A stretch of 14,213 nucleotides of DNA from Mageeibacillus sp. UBA3781 (GCA_002368805.1 DFFH01000029.1:1-14213), one strand, 5' to 3'; positions 1-7,250 are shown, numbered from the stretch's first letter. Made by a program: numbers and translations. Notes: generated by a model from the sequence alone, not told the origin.

Positions 1-258
1 CCGCGTCAGAAGAAGTATTTCGAGGTCGGTTCCTGCAGTAACCTCGGTGATGCGCAGGCAAGACGTCTGGGTATCCGTATCAGAAATAAAGAGAAGGGCA
101 ATTACCTCGCTCACACTCTGAATAATACTGTAGTTGCTCCGCCGCGTATGCTGATCGCATTTCTGGAGAACAACCTCAATGCCGATGGCACAGTAAGCAT
201 TCCGGAACCGCTTCGTATGTACATGGGCGGTAAGGACAAGCTGGTACCGAAGAAGTAA
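1..258 (+). CDS. serS: Seryl-tRNA synthetase, C-terminal fragment
   Basis: This is the last 85 codons of a class II seryl-tRNA synthetase, which charges tRNA-Ser with serine in the cytoplasm. The reading frame is open from the first base of the window and ends at TAA 256-258, so the 5' part lies outside. Family landmarks are the GSCSNLGDAQARR stretch (motif 2/3 region of the catalytic domain), then HTLNNTVVAPPR (motif 3 with its ATP-contacting arginine) followed by ENN, and the typical ending IPEPLRMYMGG. The usual motif 3 text in many bacterial enzymes is closer to LNGSGLAxGR, so the NNTVVAPPR version is a variant, although the arginine is kept. The next gene starts 23 bases downstream on the same strand, so serS may head the gene string that follows. 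Confidence 0.93.
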   Translation, partial: PRQKKYFEVGSCSNLGDAQARRLGIRIRNKEKGNYLAHTLNNTVVAPPRMLIAFLENNLNADGTVSIPEPLRMYMGGKDKLVPKK

Positions 259-281
259 CAGTTCATACGGGAAAAGAACTC

Positions 282-1301
282 ATGCGGAACAATAAATTTA
301 TCATCGGTTTTCTGATCTTCGATGCGGTGGCTGTACTGGTCATCATGTTTGTGCTTATCGTGCATAATCCGTTTAAGGCCAAGGTGGCTCCGGATACGGA
401 TCCGACGACGGCATCGGTAACTGCGAAAGATGAGAAGAATCCGATCTCAAGCATCTCGGATCTCGATTTTGATAAGATGAAACTGGTGCACACCTCTCCA
501 TCTCTTATCGGTATGCGTGAAGAATCGGAAACAACGCCGGACGGGAAATACTATACAGCCTACCGGGGAGAACTTGATCTGGATCTGGATGGAGATGGTG
601 AAGTCGAGTCTGTCAGTATCTCGCTCGATGAGCACAGTGAGTCTTTCTATGTGCTCGTCAATGATCAGGGCGTCATCACCGATTTCGTAGTTCCGGGATC
701 AGAGTTCGCTTTCCGCGAAGAGTATCAGGCAAAGGCCTGCAAAGGCGCGATCCACGGCTGTTCGATCGATCTGGACAGCAATGATCCATATACGGAAGTT
801 TTCATCGAGCTTACCCGTGAATCATGGGATGATTATATGACGATCATGGTCCGCTATGATGGATCGAAGATCCACGCATCGGTCGTTTCGGGCGCGATCA
901 GCGCAGTATCCAATGCCGGCACGGTGCAGTTCTCTTTCTTCGATGAGATCTTCGGTGTGCATAAGCTCTACAGGACTTATGACATCACCTCCGAAGAAGA
1001 TTTCCTGAAGCCGCAGACAGATTATTTCTTTGCCGACACCAATGTCGAGAAGACATCGTTTATTTATAATCCGGAATTCGAGATCCGGTGCAAGAATCTG
1101 CAAGGACAGGACTGCACGCTCCCGAAGGCTTCTTCCTTCTACTGGTGCAGAACAGATAACGAGACATATGTTGATGTGATCACCACGGGAAATGATGTGT
1201 ACCGTCTTCCGATCACCAAAGACGAAGTCGAGTATGAATCCGGAAAACAGGCGGTATTCCACCTGGGCGATCATGAGGCATCCGAGTTTGTGATCCGATG
1301 A
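282..1301 (+). CDS. Membrane-anchored extracellular protein with two calcium-loop-like motifs
   Basis: I do not recognise a named family for this 339-residue protein. Residues 7-28 form one hydrophobic helix near the N-terminus with no lipobox, so the protein is probably an uncleaved signal-anchored protein with its body outside the membrane. Residues 99-109 (DLDLDGDGEVE) look like a calcium-binding loop of the VCBS/FG-GAP or dockerin kind, and residues 163-172 (DLDSNDPYTE) resemble the second loop that often follows in Firmicute surface proteins of this type. Cysteines at 153 and 160 bracket a short loop and others occur near the C-terminus, so disulfides are possible. A GGGAAAAG stretch precedes the ATG. 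It sits between serS and coaW with short gaps, probably in the same transcript, but its role is unknown. Calcium binding is inferred from motif appearance only. Confidence 0.85.
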   Translation: MRNNKFIIGFLIFDAVAVLVIMFVLIVHNPFKAKVAPDTDPTTASVTAKDEKNPISSISDLDFDKMKLVHTSPSLIGMREESETTPDGKYYTAYRGELDLDLDGDGEVESVSISLDEHSESFYVLVNDQGVITDFVVPGSEFAFREEYQAKACKGAIHGCSIDLDSNDPYTEVFIELTRESWDDYMTIMVRYDGSKIHASVVSGAISAVSNAGTVQFSFFDEIFGVHKLYRTYDITSEEDFLKPQTDYFFADTNVEKTSFIYNPEFEIRCKNLQGQDCTLPKASSFYWCRTDNETYVDVITTGNDVYRLPITKDEVEYESGKQAVFHLGDHEASEFVIR

Positions 1302-1328
1302 TCCGCTGACGGAAAGAGGAGAATAGTA

Positions 1329-2147
1329 ATGGGTATAATCGTAGGACTGGATATCGGTGGCAGTACCACCAAAGTCGTCGGAATGGACGGCACGAAGATC
1401 ATCGGAAACAAGATCGTCAAAGCGGACGATCCGGTCACCTCTGCCTTTGGCGCACTGGGAAAATTCATGGATTCTTATGATCTGAAGATCTCTCATATCG
1501 AACAGCTGAAGATCACCGGCGTCGGTGCCTCCTTCCCGAACGGGAATCTCCTGGGCATCCCGACAGTGCGTATTTCCGAGTTTTTCGCGACCGGTCAGGG
1601 TGGATTGTTCCTGTCCGGACTGGAGCACGCGATCGTAGTGAGCATGGGTACCGGTACCGCATTTGTCGAGGCGACTAAGCAGGAAGTCCGTCATATCATC
1701 GGTTCCGGTGTCGGCGGCGGTGCGCTCGTCGGACTGGCGAACTGCGCGCTGAATATCCGTGATTTTGATATGATCGCCGATATGGCAAAAGAAGGTAACC
1801 TGAACCACGTCGATCTGACGATCGGAGATATCTCCCACGCGGCGATCCCGGGTCTTACGATGGATACGACTGCTTCGAACTTCGGTAAGTTGCAGGACGA
1901 TGCCACGAAATCCGACATCGCATACGGTCTTTTCAATATGGTATTCCAGTCGATCGGAACGATGGCGGTCTTAGCGGCCAGAAATGCCGGCATCAAAGAT
2001 GTGGTGATCACCGGACAGGCAACGAAGGCGCAGATGTGTAACACGATCTACGGGAAGTTCTCGGAACTTTATAATATTAATTTCGTCGTACCGCAGATGT
2101 CGGAGTTTGCTACAGCCATCGGAGCGTGCATCGCCGAGAGCGTGTGA
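1329..2147 (+). CDS. coaW: Type II pantothenate kinase
   Basis: This cytoplasmic enzyme phosphorylates pantothenate with ATP, the first step of coenzyme A synthesis. The 272-residue protein begins with the ASKHA-fold phosphate loop GLDIGGSTTK (residues 6-15), has a second nucleotide-binding stretch SMGTGT (105-110), and a glycine-rich GSGVGGGALVG segment (from 125). Glu84 in ISEFFATG matches the position of the catalytic glutamate in the eukaryotic-like type II family. Length and motif order fit the staphylococcal CoaW group and not CoaA (type I) or CoaX (type III). Type II bacterial enzymes are known to be weakly feedback-inhibited by CoA, but this cannot be read from the sequence. GGAAAGAGGAG lies just upstream of the ATG, and the next gene begins about 8 bases after the stop, which indicates co-transcription. 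Confidence 0.92.
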   Translation: MGIIVGLDIGGSTTKVVGMDGTKIIGNKIVKADDPVTSAFGALGKFMDSYDLKISHIEQLKITGVGASFPNGNLLGIPTVRISEFFATGQGGLFLSGLEHAIVVSMGTGTAFVEATKQEVRHIIGSGVGGGALVGLANCALNIRDFDMIADMAKEGNLNHVDLTIGDISHAAIPGLTMDTTASNFGKLQDDATKSDIAYGLFNMVFQSIGTMAVLAARNAGIKDVVITGQATKAQMCNTIYGKFSELYNINFVVPQMSEFATAIGACIAESV

Positions 2148-2155
2148 GGCGATAC

Positions 2156-2959
2156 ATGGGAAGTTCGGAAAAGACCGGGAAACTTCGGAATACCCGCGCA
2201 TTTGAGCTGGATCTTCTTCGCGGATTTGCGATATTCATGATGATCCTCCATCACTTCGCGTATGACCTGCGGCATATCTTCGAGATGAACATCTTTTCTT
2301 TTATCGATACCGACTGGTTCTGGGCTTTTCTGCATCCGTTTTTTCTATGTATCTTCGTCGGGATCTCCGGTATCTGCTGCCAGTTCTCAAGAAATAATTT
2401 CAAGCGTGCACTGAAGCTCCTTCTCGTTTCGGTACTTTTTTCTGCGGTGACGATCGGGGCAGACCGCTGCTTCGGCCTGGAATGCGCGATCTACTTTAAT
2501 GTCCTTCATGTGCTTACCGTATCGACATTCCTGTTTGCGATCTTTGATCACTTCGAACAGAAAAAGACCGGAAGCAGAAACAGCCGGGGCGGCGATATGG
2601 TGCTGTTTTCCATCGTGCTGCTTTTTATCTTCCTTTTGCAGGCGCTGCCGTATTATCACTACACGATCAAGGCCGGGTGGGTATCGATCCTCGGAATCGA
2701 ACCGCATCCGGATTATAACTGGAATGCGGGTGACGAGATGGGATTGATCCCCTGGGTCGGAGTGTTTTTCCTGGGCGTACTGGTCGGCCGGTATATCTAT
2801 AAGAAAAAAGAGACCCTTTTCCCGCATGCGTCAAAAACGGTGAAGAAGATCTCCGGGCCCTTTGAGTGGGTCGGAAGAAATTCTCTGGCCGTATATATCC
2901 TTCATCAGCCGATACTGCTGGGTATTCTTTACGGACTCCATTATCTGGGGGTATTCTGA
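2156..2959 (+). CDS. DUF1624 / HGSNAT-like multi-pass membrane acyltransferase
   Basis: The 267-residue protein is an integral membrane protein with about seven hydrophobic segments. Its opening ELDLLRGFAIFMMILHH (residues 17-33) is the signature of the heparan-alpha-glucosaminide N-acetyltransferase-like family (DUF1624, related to YeiB and OpgC). These proteins are thought to move acyl groups from a cytoplasmic acyl-CoA across the membrane onto a carbohydrate. The C-terminal stretch WVGRNSLAVYILHQP is also typical. The substrate is unknown. I place the start at ATG 2156 because GTGAGG (2144-2149) sits six bases before it; a GTG at 2126 in the same frame would add 10 residues overlapping coaW and lacks such a site. 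Its stop TGA shares one base with the next ATG (TGATG, 2957-2961), so translation is probably coupled. Position beside a CoA-biosynthesis gene is suggestive but not proof of a link. Confidence 0.85.
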   Translation: MGSSEKTGKLRNTRAFELDLLRGFAIFMMILHHFAYDLRHIFEMNIFSFIDTDWFWAFLHPFFLCIFVGISGICCQFSRNNFKRALKLLLVSVLFSAVTIGADRCFGLECAIYFNVLHVLTVSTFLFAIFDHFEQKKTGSRNSRGGDMVLFSIVLLFIFLLQALPYYHYTIKAGWVSILGIEPHPDYNWNAGDEMGLIPWVGVFFLGVLVGRYIYKKKETLFPHASKTVKKISGPFEWVGRNSLAVYILHQPILLGILYGLHYLGVF

Positions 2960-4125
2960 TGCAGCGCGTGAGTAAAGAGACGGGAAAACCGACGGCAAAA
3001 CGATGGTTCTTCCGGATCATTTTGCCGCTTGCGCTTATGCTGCTCCTTTATGTGATCCAGAGTATATTGATACATTTCCCGAGTGTCGGTGAGACCTATG
3101 CGAAAACGGGATTTGTATTCTTTTCATATCTTCCGGCGAAGATCTCATCGCTTGTTCCGATCTCGCTGTCGGAAGTCTTTGTCATCTCGCTGGTTTTATC
3201 CCTACCGATCCTTATCGCCTGGATGGTGATCCGCATCCGCCGCGCCTGCAAGAAAAAACGCGGAAAAAAGTGCTTTTTCAATATCGGAAGCGCCACGGCC
3301 TGGATCCTTTTTTCGATCTATTTTCTATTCATGCTGCTGCATGGCCTGAACTTCACGCGCTATTCACTCGATGAGACTCTCGGTTTCGGGAAGAGGAACT
3401 ACACGGTCGAAGAACTCCAGGAGGTCTATGCCTGGGTCATCTCGGGATTGAATGAATCACGGGAGTCGTGCACTGAAGATAAAAACGGAGTCGTCACGTA
3501 TCCCGGCGGAAAGTATGCCTTTTTGTCCGATCTTTCGGATCTCTATGAAAAATCAGCCAAAAACTTCCCGATGCTCAAGGGGAACTCCGCAAGACCGAAG
3601 CCTGTCATGATCTCTCATTACTGGTCCTATACATATATCGTCGGGCTTTATTTCCCGTTCTTTGCCGAGCCGAATATCAATATTGATGTTCCTTTTGTGG
3701 AGATGATGTATAACGCGTGCCACGAGATGTCACACCTGCACGGATATGCCGTGGAAAACGATGCGAATCTGGCGGCTCTTATTATCGCGCTGTCGAGCGA
3801 CTGCCCGGAGCTCCGCTACTGCGGATATTATGAATCGGTCAAACTGATCATCAAAGATCTGGTGATCGCCTATAACAAGGATACAGAGAATCTTCAGAAG
3901 TTCATGTCCCGGTACCCGGCGGCCGGAGGGTATTTCCGCGATTTTGCAGATGTCCAGAAGTACTGGCTTTCGATCGATCCGCCGGAGATCGTTGAGAAAG
4001 TATCCAATGCCACCAACGATGCCTACCTCAAGGCCAACCAGCAGAAAGAAGGCGTCAAGAGCTACAATATGCCGACGTCGATCGTGGCGGATTATTATTT
4101 TATCTTCGTGAAGGGAGAGTCGTGA
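2959..4125 (+). CDS. DUF3810-like membrane protein with an HExxH metalloprotease motif
   Basis: The 388-residue protein has three hydrophobic segments in its first third (about residues 17-39, 65-90 and 108-128), then a soluble domain. At 255-270 it carries HEMSHLHGYAVENDAN, which fits the zinc-peptidase pattern HExxHxxGYxxExxAN: His255 and His259 would bind zinc, Glu256 would be the catalytic base and Glu266 a possible third ligand. This pattern and the membrane layout are those of the DUF3810 family, whose function is not established. The start at ATG 2959 is supported by overlap with the preceding stop and by a GGGGG stretch at 2946-2950. An in-frame extension to 2866 would overlap the upstream gene by about 90 bases and is unlikely. 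The stop overlaps the hemZ start in the same TGATG manner, so the two are probably translationally coupled. Peptidase activity is inferred. Confidence 0.85.
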   Translation: MQRVSKETGKPTAKRWFFRIILPLALMLLLYVIQSILIHFPSVGETYAKTGFVFFSYLPAKISSLVPISLSEVFVISLVLSLPILIAWMVIRIRRACKKKRGKKCFFNIGSATAWILFSIYFLFMLLHGLNFTRYSLDETLGFGKRNYTVEELQEVYAWVISGLNESRESCTEDKNGVVTYPGGKYAFLSDLSDLYEKSAKNFPMLKGNSARPKPVMISHYWSYTYIVGLYFPFFAEPNINIDVPFVEMMYNACHEMSHLHGYAVENDANLAALIIALSSDCPELRYCGYYESVKLIIKDLVIAYNKDTENLQKFMSRYPAAGGYFRDFADVQKYWLSIDPPEIVEKVSNATNDAYLKANQQKEGVKSYNMPTSIVADYYFIFVKGES

Positions 4126-5747
4126 TGCGCGCGGGGGATGGTGCAAAGGATATAAATACAAAGCCTGCCGCAGTTCAGGAAAAGGGCGCCCGCATCGTCG
4201 TCCGGCTCGAGGGACATGCATTTTACTATCCCGTAAGCGATGTGCTCCGCCTCTTTACCGGCGCGATCCCGAGGGAAGAAGAAGGAAGAGTGGTATGCGA
4301 TGCGGCATCGATCCTCCCGGGAAGAGAAGAGCTTTTTTCAGAAGATGGCGTACTTACTATCCGAAGCCGGGTCTCCGAAGAGTGGGTCGAGACAGTGGTG
4401 GAGGAAGATAGAAAAGTACCTGAAGCCGGGAAAGACAGGGATGGGGAGGTTATCTCTATCCAGAGCGCACCGCAGATCTCGATCAGCCGCAAAGACATGG
4501 ATCTTCCTGTGAACCGGGAAGTGAAAAGACAGCTGTATTTTCTCCTTTCCAGGATCCTGAAGATGAGCTTTCCGTGGGGATCTCTTACCGGGATACGCCC
4601 GACGCAGGTCGCCAGAGAACTGAGTTCCGAAGAGGAGATGCAGGAAATCTACGGAGTGCGAAGCGACAAGGCGCATCTCGCCTTTCTGACGAAAGAACGG
4701 GAAGATGCCGTGCTCTCTGAAACTCCATCGGATGCGCTTCATGTCTATATCGGCATCCCTTTCTGCCCGAGCAGATGCTCGTATTGTTCATTTATCGCGC
4801 AGGAGGCTCCGAGAAAAACGGAGATCCTTCCGGCATATGTCGATGCAGTTCTTATGGAGCTGGATCTGGTCCTTCCGAAGATCACCTCGAAGATAGAGAC
4901 GCTCTATGTCGGAGGTGGAACACCGACGGTACTGCCGGAAGTGCTTTTCGAGAAGTTTATGCGTGGGGTACTCTCACATCCGGAGTTTAAAGAGGTGAAA
5001 GAGATCTGTGTCGAGGCCGGCCGTCCGGATACGATCACGGAAAGAAAACTCGCGGTTCTCATGGAGCTCGGAGTAAGAAGGATCTGCATCAACCCGCAGA
5101 CGCTGTGCGACGCGACACTTCAGAGAGTCGGAAGGAAACATAGCGCGAAAGACTTTGCCGATGCCTTTGAAATGGCAAGAAAAATGGGCTTTCCGGTCAT
5201 TAATACCGATCTGATCGCAGGACTTCCCGGAGAAACAACGGAAGAGTTCTGCAGTTCGCTCATAAGAATCATAAAACTTCGTCCGGAGAATGTGACGGTG
5301 CATGCACTTTCGAAAAAAAGACGTTCCTCTCTTAGCCGGAAAGAGGTCGTCCGAACGGAAGATCACGGCACGAAGCGGGTCGAAGACATGCTTTCTTTCT
5401 CATCGCAGAAACTTATAGAAGCAGGATATAAACCTTATTATATGTATAAGCAGAAGGATACGATCGGCGGACACGAGAATATCGGCTACTGCCTTGATGG
5501 CGGCGAATGCATCTACAATGTCGCGATGATGAGCGATCTTAGGTCGGTGCTGTCGTTTGGTGCCGGCGGCATGAGCAAGCGGGTATTTCCGAATTCCGGA
5601 AAGGAGAACTCGCCGAAAGGAACACCGGCAGCCGGAGTAAGGATCGAGCGGTGCCCGTGCATCAAGGAACCGACGCAGTATATTACCGACGTAGAATCGA
5701 TGGCGGAAAGAAAGATCCGCTTCTTTCAGGGCGATGTCCACTTGTAA
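4125..5747 (+). CDS. hemZ: HemZ-type radical SAM coproporphyrinogen III dehydrogenase
   Basis: This 540-residue protein is a radical S-adenosylmethionine enzyme of the HemN/HemZ group, which oxidatively decarboxylates coproporphyrinogen III without oxygen in heme synthesis. The cluster motif CPSRCSYC places Cys214, Cys218 and Cys221 as ligands of the 4Fe-4S cluster, and YVGGGTPT (261-268) is the family's SAM-contacting glycine motif. About 200 residues precede the radical domain, as is usual for HemZ but not for HemN or HemW. The C-terminal stretch HENIGYCLDGGECIYN is also HemZ-like. Whether it is a true porphyrin enzyme is uncertain, since several HemN relatives are heme chaperones or have unknown substrates and no other heme gene is in the window. 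The ATG at 4125 overlaps the upstream stop; AAGGGAG lies seven bases before it. A GTG at 4122 is a less likely start. Its final codon and stop double as a promoter element of the following tRNA gene. Confidence 0.9.
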   Translation: MRAGDGAKDINTKPAAVQEKGARIVVRLEGHAFYYPVSDVLRLFTGAIPREEEGRVVCDAASILPGREELFSEDGVLTIRSRVSEEWVETVVEEDRKVPEAGKDRDGEVISIQSAPQISISRKDMDLPVNREVKRQLYFLLSRILKMSFPWGSLTGIRPTQVARELSSEEEMQEIYGVRSDKAHLAFLTKEREDAVLSETPSDALHVYIGIPFCPSRCSYCSFIAQEAPRKTEILPAYVDAVLMELDLVLPKITSKIETLYVGGGTPTVLPEVLFEKFMRGVLSHPEFKEVKEICVEAGRPDTITERKLAVLMELGVRRICINPQTLCDATLQRVGRKHSAKDFADAFEMARKMGFPVINTDLIAGLPGETTEEFCSSLIRIIKLRPENVTVHALSKKRRSSLSRKEVVRTEDHGTKRVEDMLSFSSQKLIEAGYKPYYMYKQKDTIGGHENIGYCLDGGECIYNVAMMSDLRSVLSFGAGGMSKRVFPNSGKENSPKGTPAAGVRIERCPCIKEPTQYITDVESMAERKIRFFQGDVHL

Positions 5748-5769
5748 TTCGGAAAAATCATGTTATAAT
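5742..5769 (+). promoter_or_regulatory. Sigma-A type promoter of the tRNA-Pro gene
   Basis: TTGTAA at 5742-5747 and a perfect TATAAT at 5764-5769 are separated by 16 bases and lie 18 bases before the tRNA. The -35 hexamer is exactly the last sense codon and the stop codon of hemZ. Confidence 0.8.
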
Positions 5770-5786
5770 TGTCGAGTATGCATTTT

Positions 5787-5862
5787 CGAGGTGTAGCGCA
5801 GCTGGTAGCGTACGTGCTTTGGGAGCATGGGGTCGCAGGTTCGAACCCTGTCACCTCGACCA
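5787..5862 (+). tRNA. tRNA-Pro (anticodon TGG)
   Basis: A full 76-base cloverleaf can be folded by hand. The acceptor stem is CGAGGTG (5787-5793) with CACCTCG (5852-5858). The D stem is GCGC (5796-5799) with GCGT (5808-5811). The anticodon stem is CGTGC (5813-5817) with GCATG (5825-5829), enclosing the loop TTTGGGA, which puts TGG at 5820-5822. The T stem is GCAGG (5835-5839) with CCTGT (5847-5851) around TTCGAAC. The CCA end is encoded (5860-5862). This tRNA reads proline CCN codons. It stands alone with its own promoter and terminator. Confidence 0.97.
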
Positions 5863-5866
5863 GAAG

Positions 5867-5910
5867 ACCGGCTTGAGATGATTCTTCAGTAATCAATTCA
5901 AGCCGGTTTT
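5867..5910 (+). terminator. Rho-independent terminator after tRNA-Pro
   Basis: ACCGGCTTGA (5867-5876) pairs perfectly with TCAAGCCGGT (5898-5907), giving a 10-bp stem that continues into a T-run ending at 5910. The 21-base loop can form a further short stem (GATT 5880-5883 with AATC 5891-5894). It starts five bases after the tRNA and would also stop read-through from hemZ. Confidence 0.85.
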
Positions 5911-5974
5911 CATATTACATCGTCGTATTGCCCTAAAAATAGAGAATTACGCGGCCATTGTTAGGAATTTGGTC

Positions 5975-6004
5975 TTGTTGTCTTTTTCGGAATTTCATTA
6001 TAAA
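5975..6004 (+). promoter_or_regulatory. Probable promoter of the LppM-like lipoprotein gene
   Basis: TTGTTG (5975-5980) and TATAAA (5999-6004) are 18 bases apart, in an AT-rich stretch upstream of an isolated gene. The predicted transcript would begin near 6011. The hexamers are imperfect, so this is a moderate call. The rest of 5911-6060 shows nothing else except the leader hairpin listed next. Confidence 0.55.
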
Positions 6005-6027
6005 ATCATAATGTATTTAGAACTTGG

Positions 6028-6049
6028 ATAATGCGCATTGCGCAATTAT
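6028..6049 (+). promoter_or_regulatory. Leader hairpin abutting the ribosome binding site
   Basis: A near-perfect inverted repeat with GCGC/GCGC at its core and ATAAT/ATTAT outer arms folds into a 9-bp stem with one bulged A and a three-base loop. The stem ends at 6049 and the ribosome binding site GGAGGT starts at 6050. It may stabilise the mRNA 5' end or affect ribosome access; as DNA it could also be a protein-binding palindrome. Confidence 0.5.
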
Positions 6050-6060
6050 GGAGGTAAAAA

Positions 6061-7071
6061 ATGGAGAAGACAAGTTTTTCTAGAATTAAGAAATTATCGG
6101 CAGTGATGCTGGTTTTCGCTATTATCTTCTGCCTTACCGGATGTATTCGTTATGAAGCAAAGACATCCGTTAAGAAAGATGGAACATGCGATTTCAGCTT
6201 CACATATGCTATTGATACAAGTATGGCCGGTGAAAATGGCGGTTCCGGAATGGGAACTGAGGACGCTCAGGCGGCTTTTGAAGAGAGCGAAAGTGACTGG
6301 GAAGTTGATGAATATTCCGATGGCAACTTTAAGGGCTTTACAGCTACTCTGTCTGACGTTGCTCTTGAGGATCTTCCGGATGAACTGGAAGCAACCGGCA
6401 GCTTCCAGGATTTTTCCCTCGAATATGATGAGGATTCCGACTCTTACACACTTGACTGGGAAGTTTCTTCCGTAACTGATGAAGCAAAGTCCAGCTCGGT
6501 CTCTGCTGATACTCTCGAGAAGTATAACGGTTACATGAAGTTCGTTCTCGAACTTCCGGGTAAGGTTATCGAGTCCAACGGCGAAGAGAAGAATGGCGGT
6601 AAGACCGTTGAGTGGAACCTCTTTGATGTAAAAGATTCTATTCATGCTGAGTTCAACCTCAAGTCTTCCGGCGGATCTCTTCCGATCGGTCTGATCCTCG
6701 GTATCATCGGTGGTGTTGTAGCTGTTGCAGTTATCGTAGTAGTTATCGTTCTTGTTATGAAGAAAAAGAAGAACACTCCTCCGACAGCTCCGGTAAGTGA
6801 TTATTCCGGTGTTATCCCGCAGGCTCCTGTAGCTCCGCAGGCTCCGGTAAACCAGGCTTACGTTCCGCAGGCACCGGTTGCTCCTGTAGCACCTGTAGCA
6901 CCGCAGGCACCTGTTGCTCCGGCTGCTCCTCAGGCTCCTGTAGCACCTGTTGCACCGCAGGCTCCTGTAGCACCTGTTGCACCGCAGGCTCCTGTAGCTC
7001 CGGCTGCTCCTGAAGCACCGGCTGCTCCGCAGGCACCGTCGAATGACATCCCGCAGAATCCGACAGTTTAA
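6061..7071 (+). CDS. LppM-like domain lipoprotein with transmembrane helix and proline-rich repeat tail
   Basis: The 336-residue protein begins with a lipoprotein signal peptide: basic KK, a hydrophobic core and the lipobox LTGC with Cys28 as the lipidated residue. Residues 29-200 (opening IRYEAKTSVKKDGTCDFSF) resemble the LppM / DUF3153 domain of actinobacterial and Firmicute lipoproteins, whose function is poorly known. After a short SSGGS linker, residues 209-233 form a transmembrane helix followed by KKKK (234-237), which predicts that the C-terminus is cytoplasmic. Residues 253-330 are a low-complexity tail built from APQAPVAPV-like units. The protein would thus be tethered to the outer leaflet by lipid and also cross the membrane, with the Pro-rich tail inside. 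GGAGGT lies five bases before the ATG. The gene stands alone between its own promoter and terminator. Confidence 0.88.
   Translation: MEKTSFSRIKKLSAVMLVFAIIFCLTGCIRYEAKTSVKKDGTCDFSFTYAIDTSMAGENGGSGMGTEDAQAAFEESESDWEVDEYSDGNFKGFTATLSDVALEDLPDELEATGSFQDFSLEYDEDSDSYTLDWEVSSVTDEAKSSSVSADTLEKYNGYMKFVLELPGKVIESNGEEKNGGKTVEWNLFDVKDSIHAEFNLKSSGGSLPIGLILGIIGGVVAVAVIVVVIVLVMKKKKNTPPTAPVSDYSGVIPQAPVAPQAPVNQAYVPQAPVAPVAPVAPQAPVAPAAPQAPVAPVAPQAPVAPVAPQAPVAPAAPEAPAAPQAPSNDIPQNPTV
6817..7038 (+). repeat. Tandem repeats encoding a Pro/Ala/Val/Gln-rich tail
   Basis: This coding low-complexity tract is built from short units specifying QAPVAP and close variants. Two copies of a 27-base unit (6931-6957 and 6958-6984, encoding QAPVAPVAP) are identical, and a third begins at 6985 and diverges. 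Because the exact repeat keeps the reading frame, slippage would change tail length in nine-residue steps. It lies wholly inside the lipoprotein gene. Confidence 0.9.
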
Positions 7072-7101
7072 TTGATTCTCAGGATCATAAATCAGTCATC
7101 A

Positions 7102-7131
7102 GGGGAGCTACCGAAAGGCAGCTCCCTTTTT
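7102..7131 (+). terminator. Rho-independent terminator of the lipoprotein gene
   Basis: GGGAGCT (7103-7109) pairs with AGCTCCC (7120-7126), the top of the stem can add CC/GG around a GAAA tetraloop, and TTTTT follows (7127-7131). It lies about 30 bases after the stop codon and separates this gene from the phosphonate operon. Confidence 0.92.
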
Positions 7132-7215
7132 GTGTGGGTTTGCGATCCTCCTCAGGAAGAAGAACTTATTGGCAGGTACAAGTGCTTTTCGAGAGGAATA
7201 ACGTACAAATTTATC

Positions 7216-7243
7216 TTGCACATTGTGATTAGAAGTGTATAAT
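7216..7243 (+). promoter_or_regulatory. Promoter of the phosphonate operon
   Basis: TTGCAC (7216-7221) and a perfect TATAAT (7238-7243) are spaced by 16 bases. Transcription would start near 7250, about 47 bases before the chosen start codon. No other promoter of this quality is visible between the four operon genes. The stretch 7132-7215 shows nothing further. Confidence 0.75.
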
Positions 7244-7250
7244 GAATCTG

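Noticed and set aside
822..1838. Long open frame of 338 codons on the minus strand
   Set aside because: It overlaps two well-supported plus-strand genes, including coaW with clear motifs, has no recognisable domain, and follows the codon structure of the opposite strand.
2126..2155. GTG start giving a 10-residue extension of the DUF1624-like protein
   Set aside because: The extension lies inside coaW, is not hydrophobic or conserved in appearance, and ATG 2156 has the better-placed ribosome site.
2866..2958. N-terminal extension of the DUF3810-like protein
   Set aside because: It overlaps the upstream coding region by 93 bases, whereas ATG 2959 forms a typical TGATG junction and is followed by the first membrane helix.
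5651..5881. Plus-strand frame crossing the end of hemZ and the tRNA
   Set aside because: It runs through the tRNA-Pro gene and its promoter and has no ribosome site or homology.
6812..7036. Minus-strand frame rich in Gln, Glu and Pro
   Set aside because: It is the reverse reading of the Pro/Ala/Val repeat tract and only mirrors its periodicity.
6817..7038. CRISPR-like or satellite repeat array
   Set aside because: Units are 27 bases without unique spacers, stay in one reading frame and encode a protein tail.
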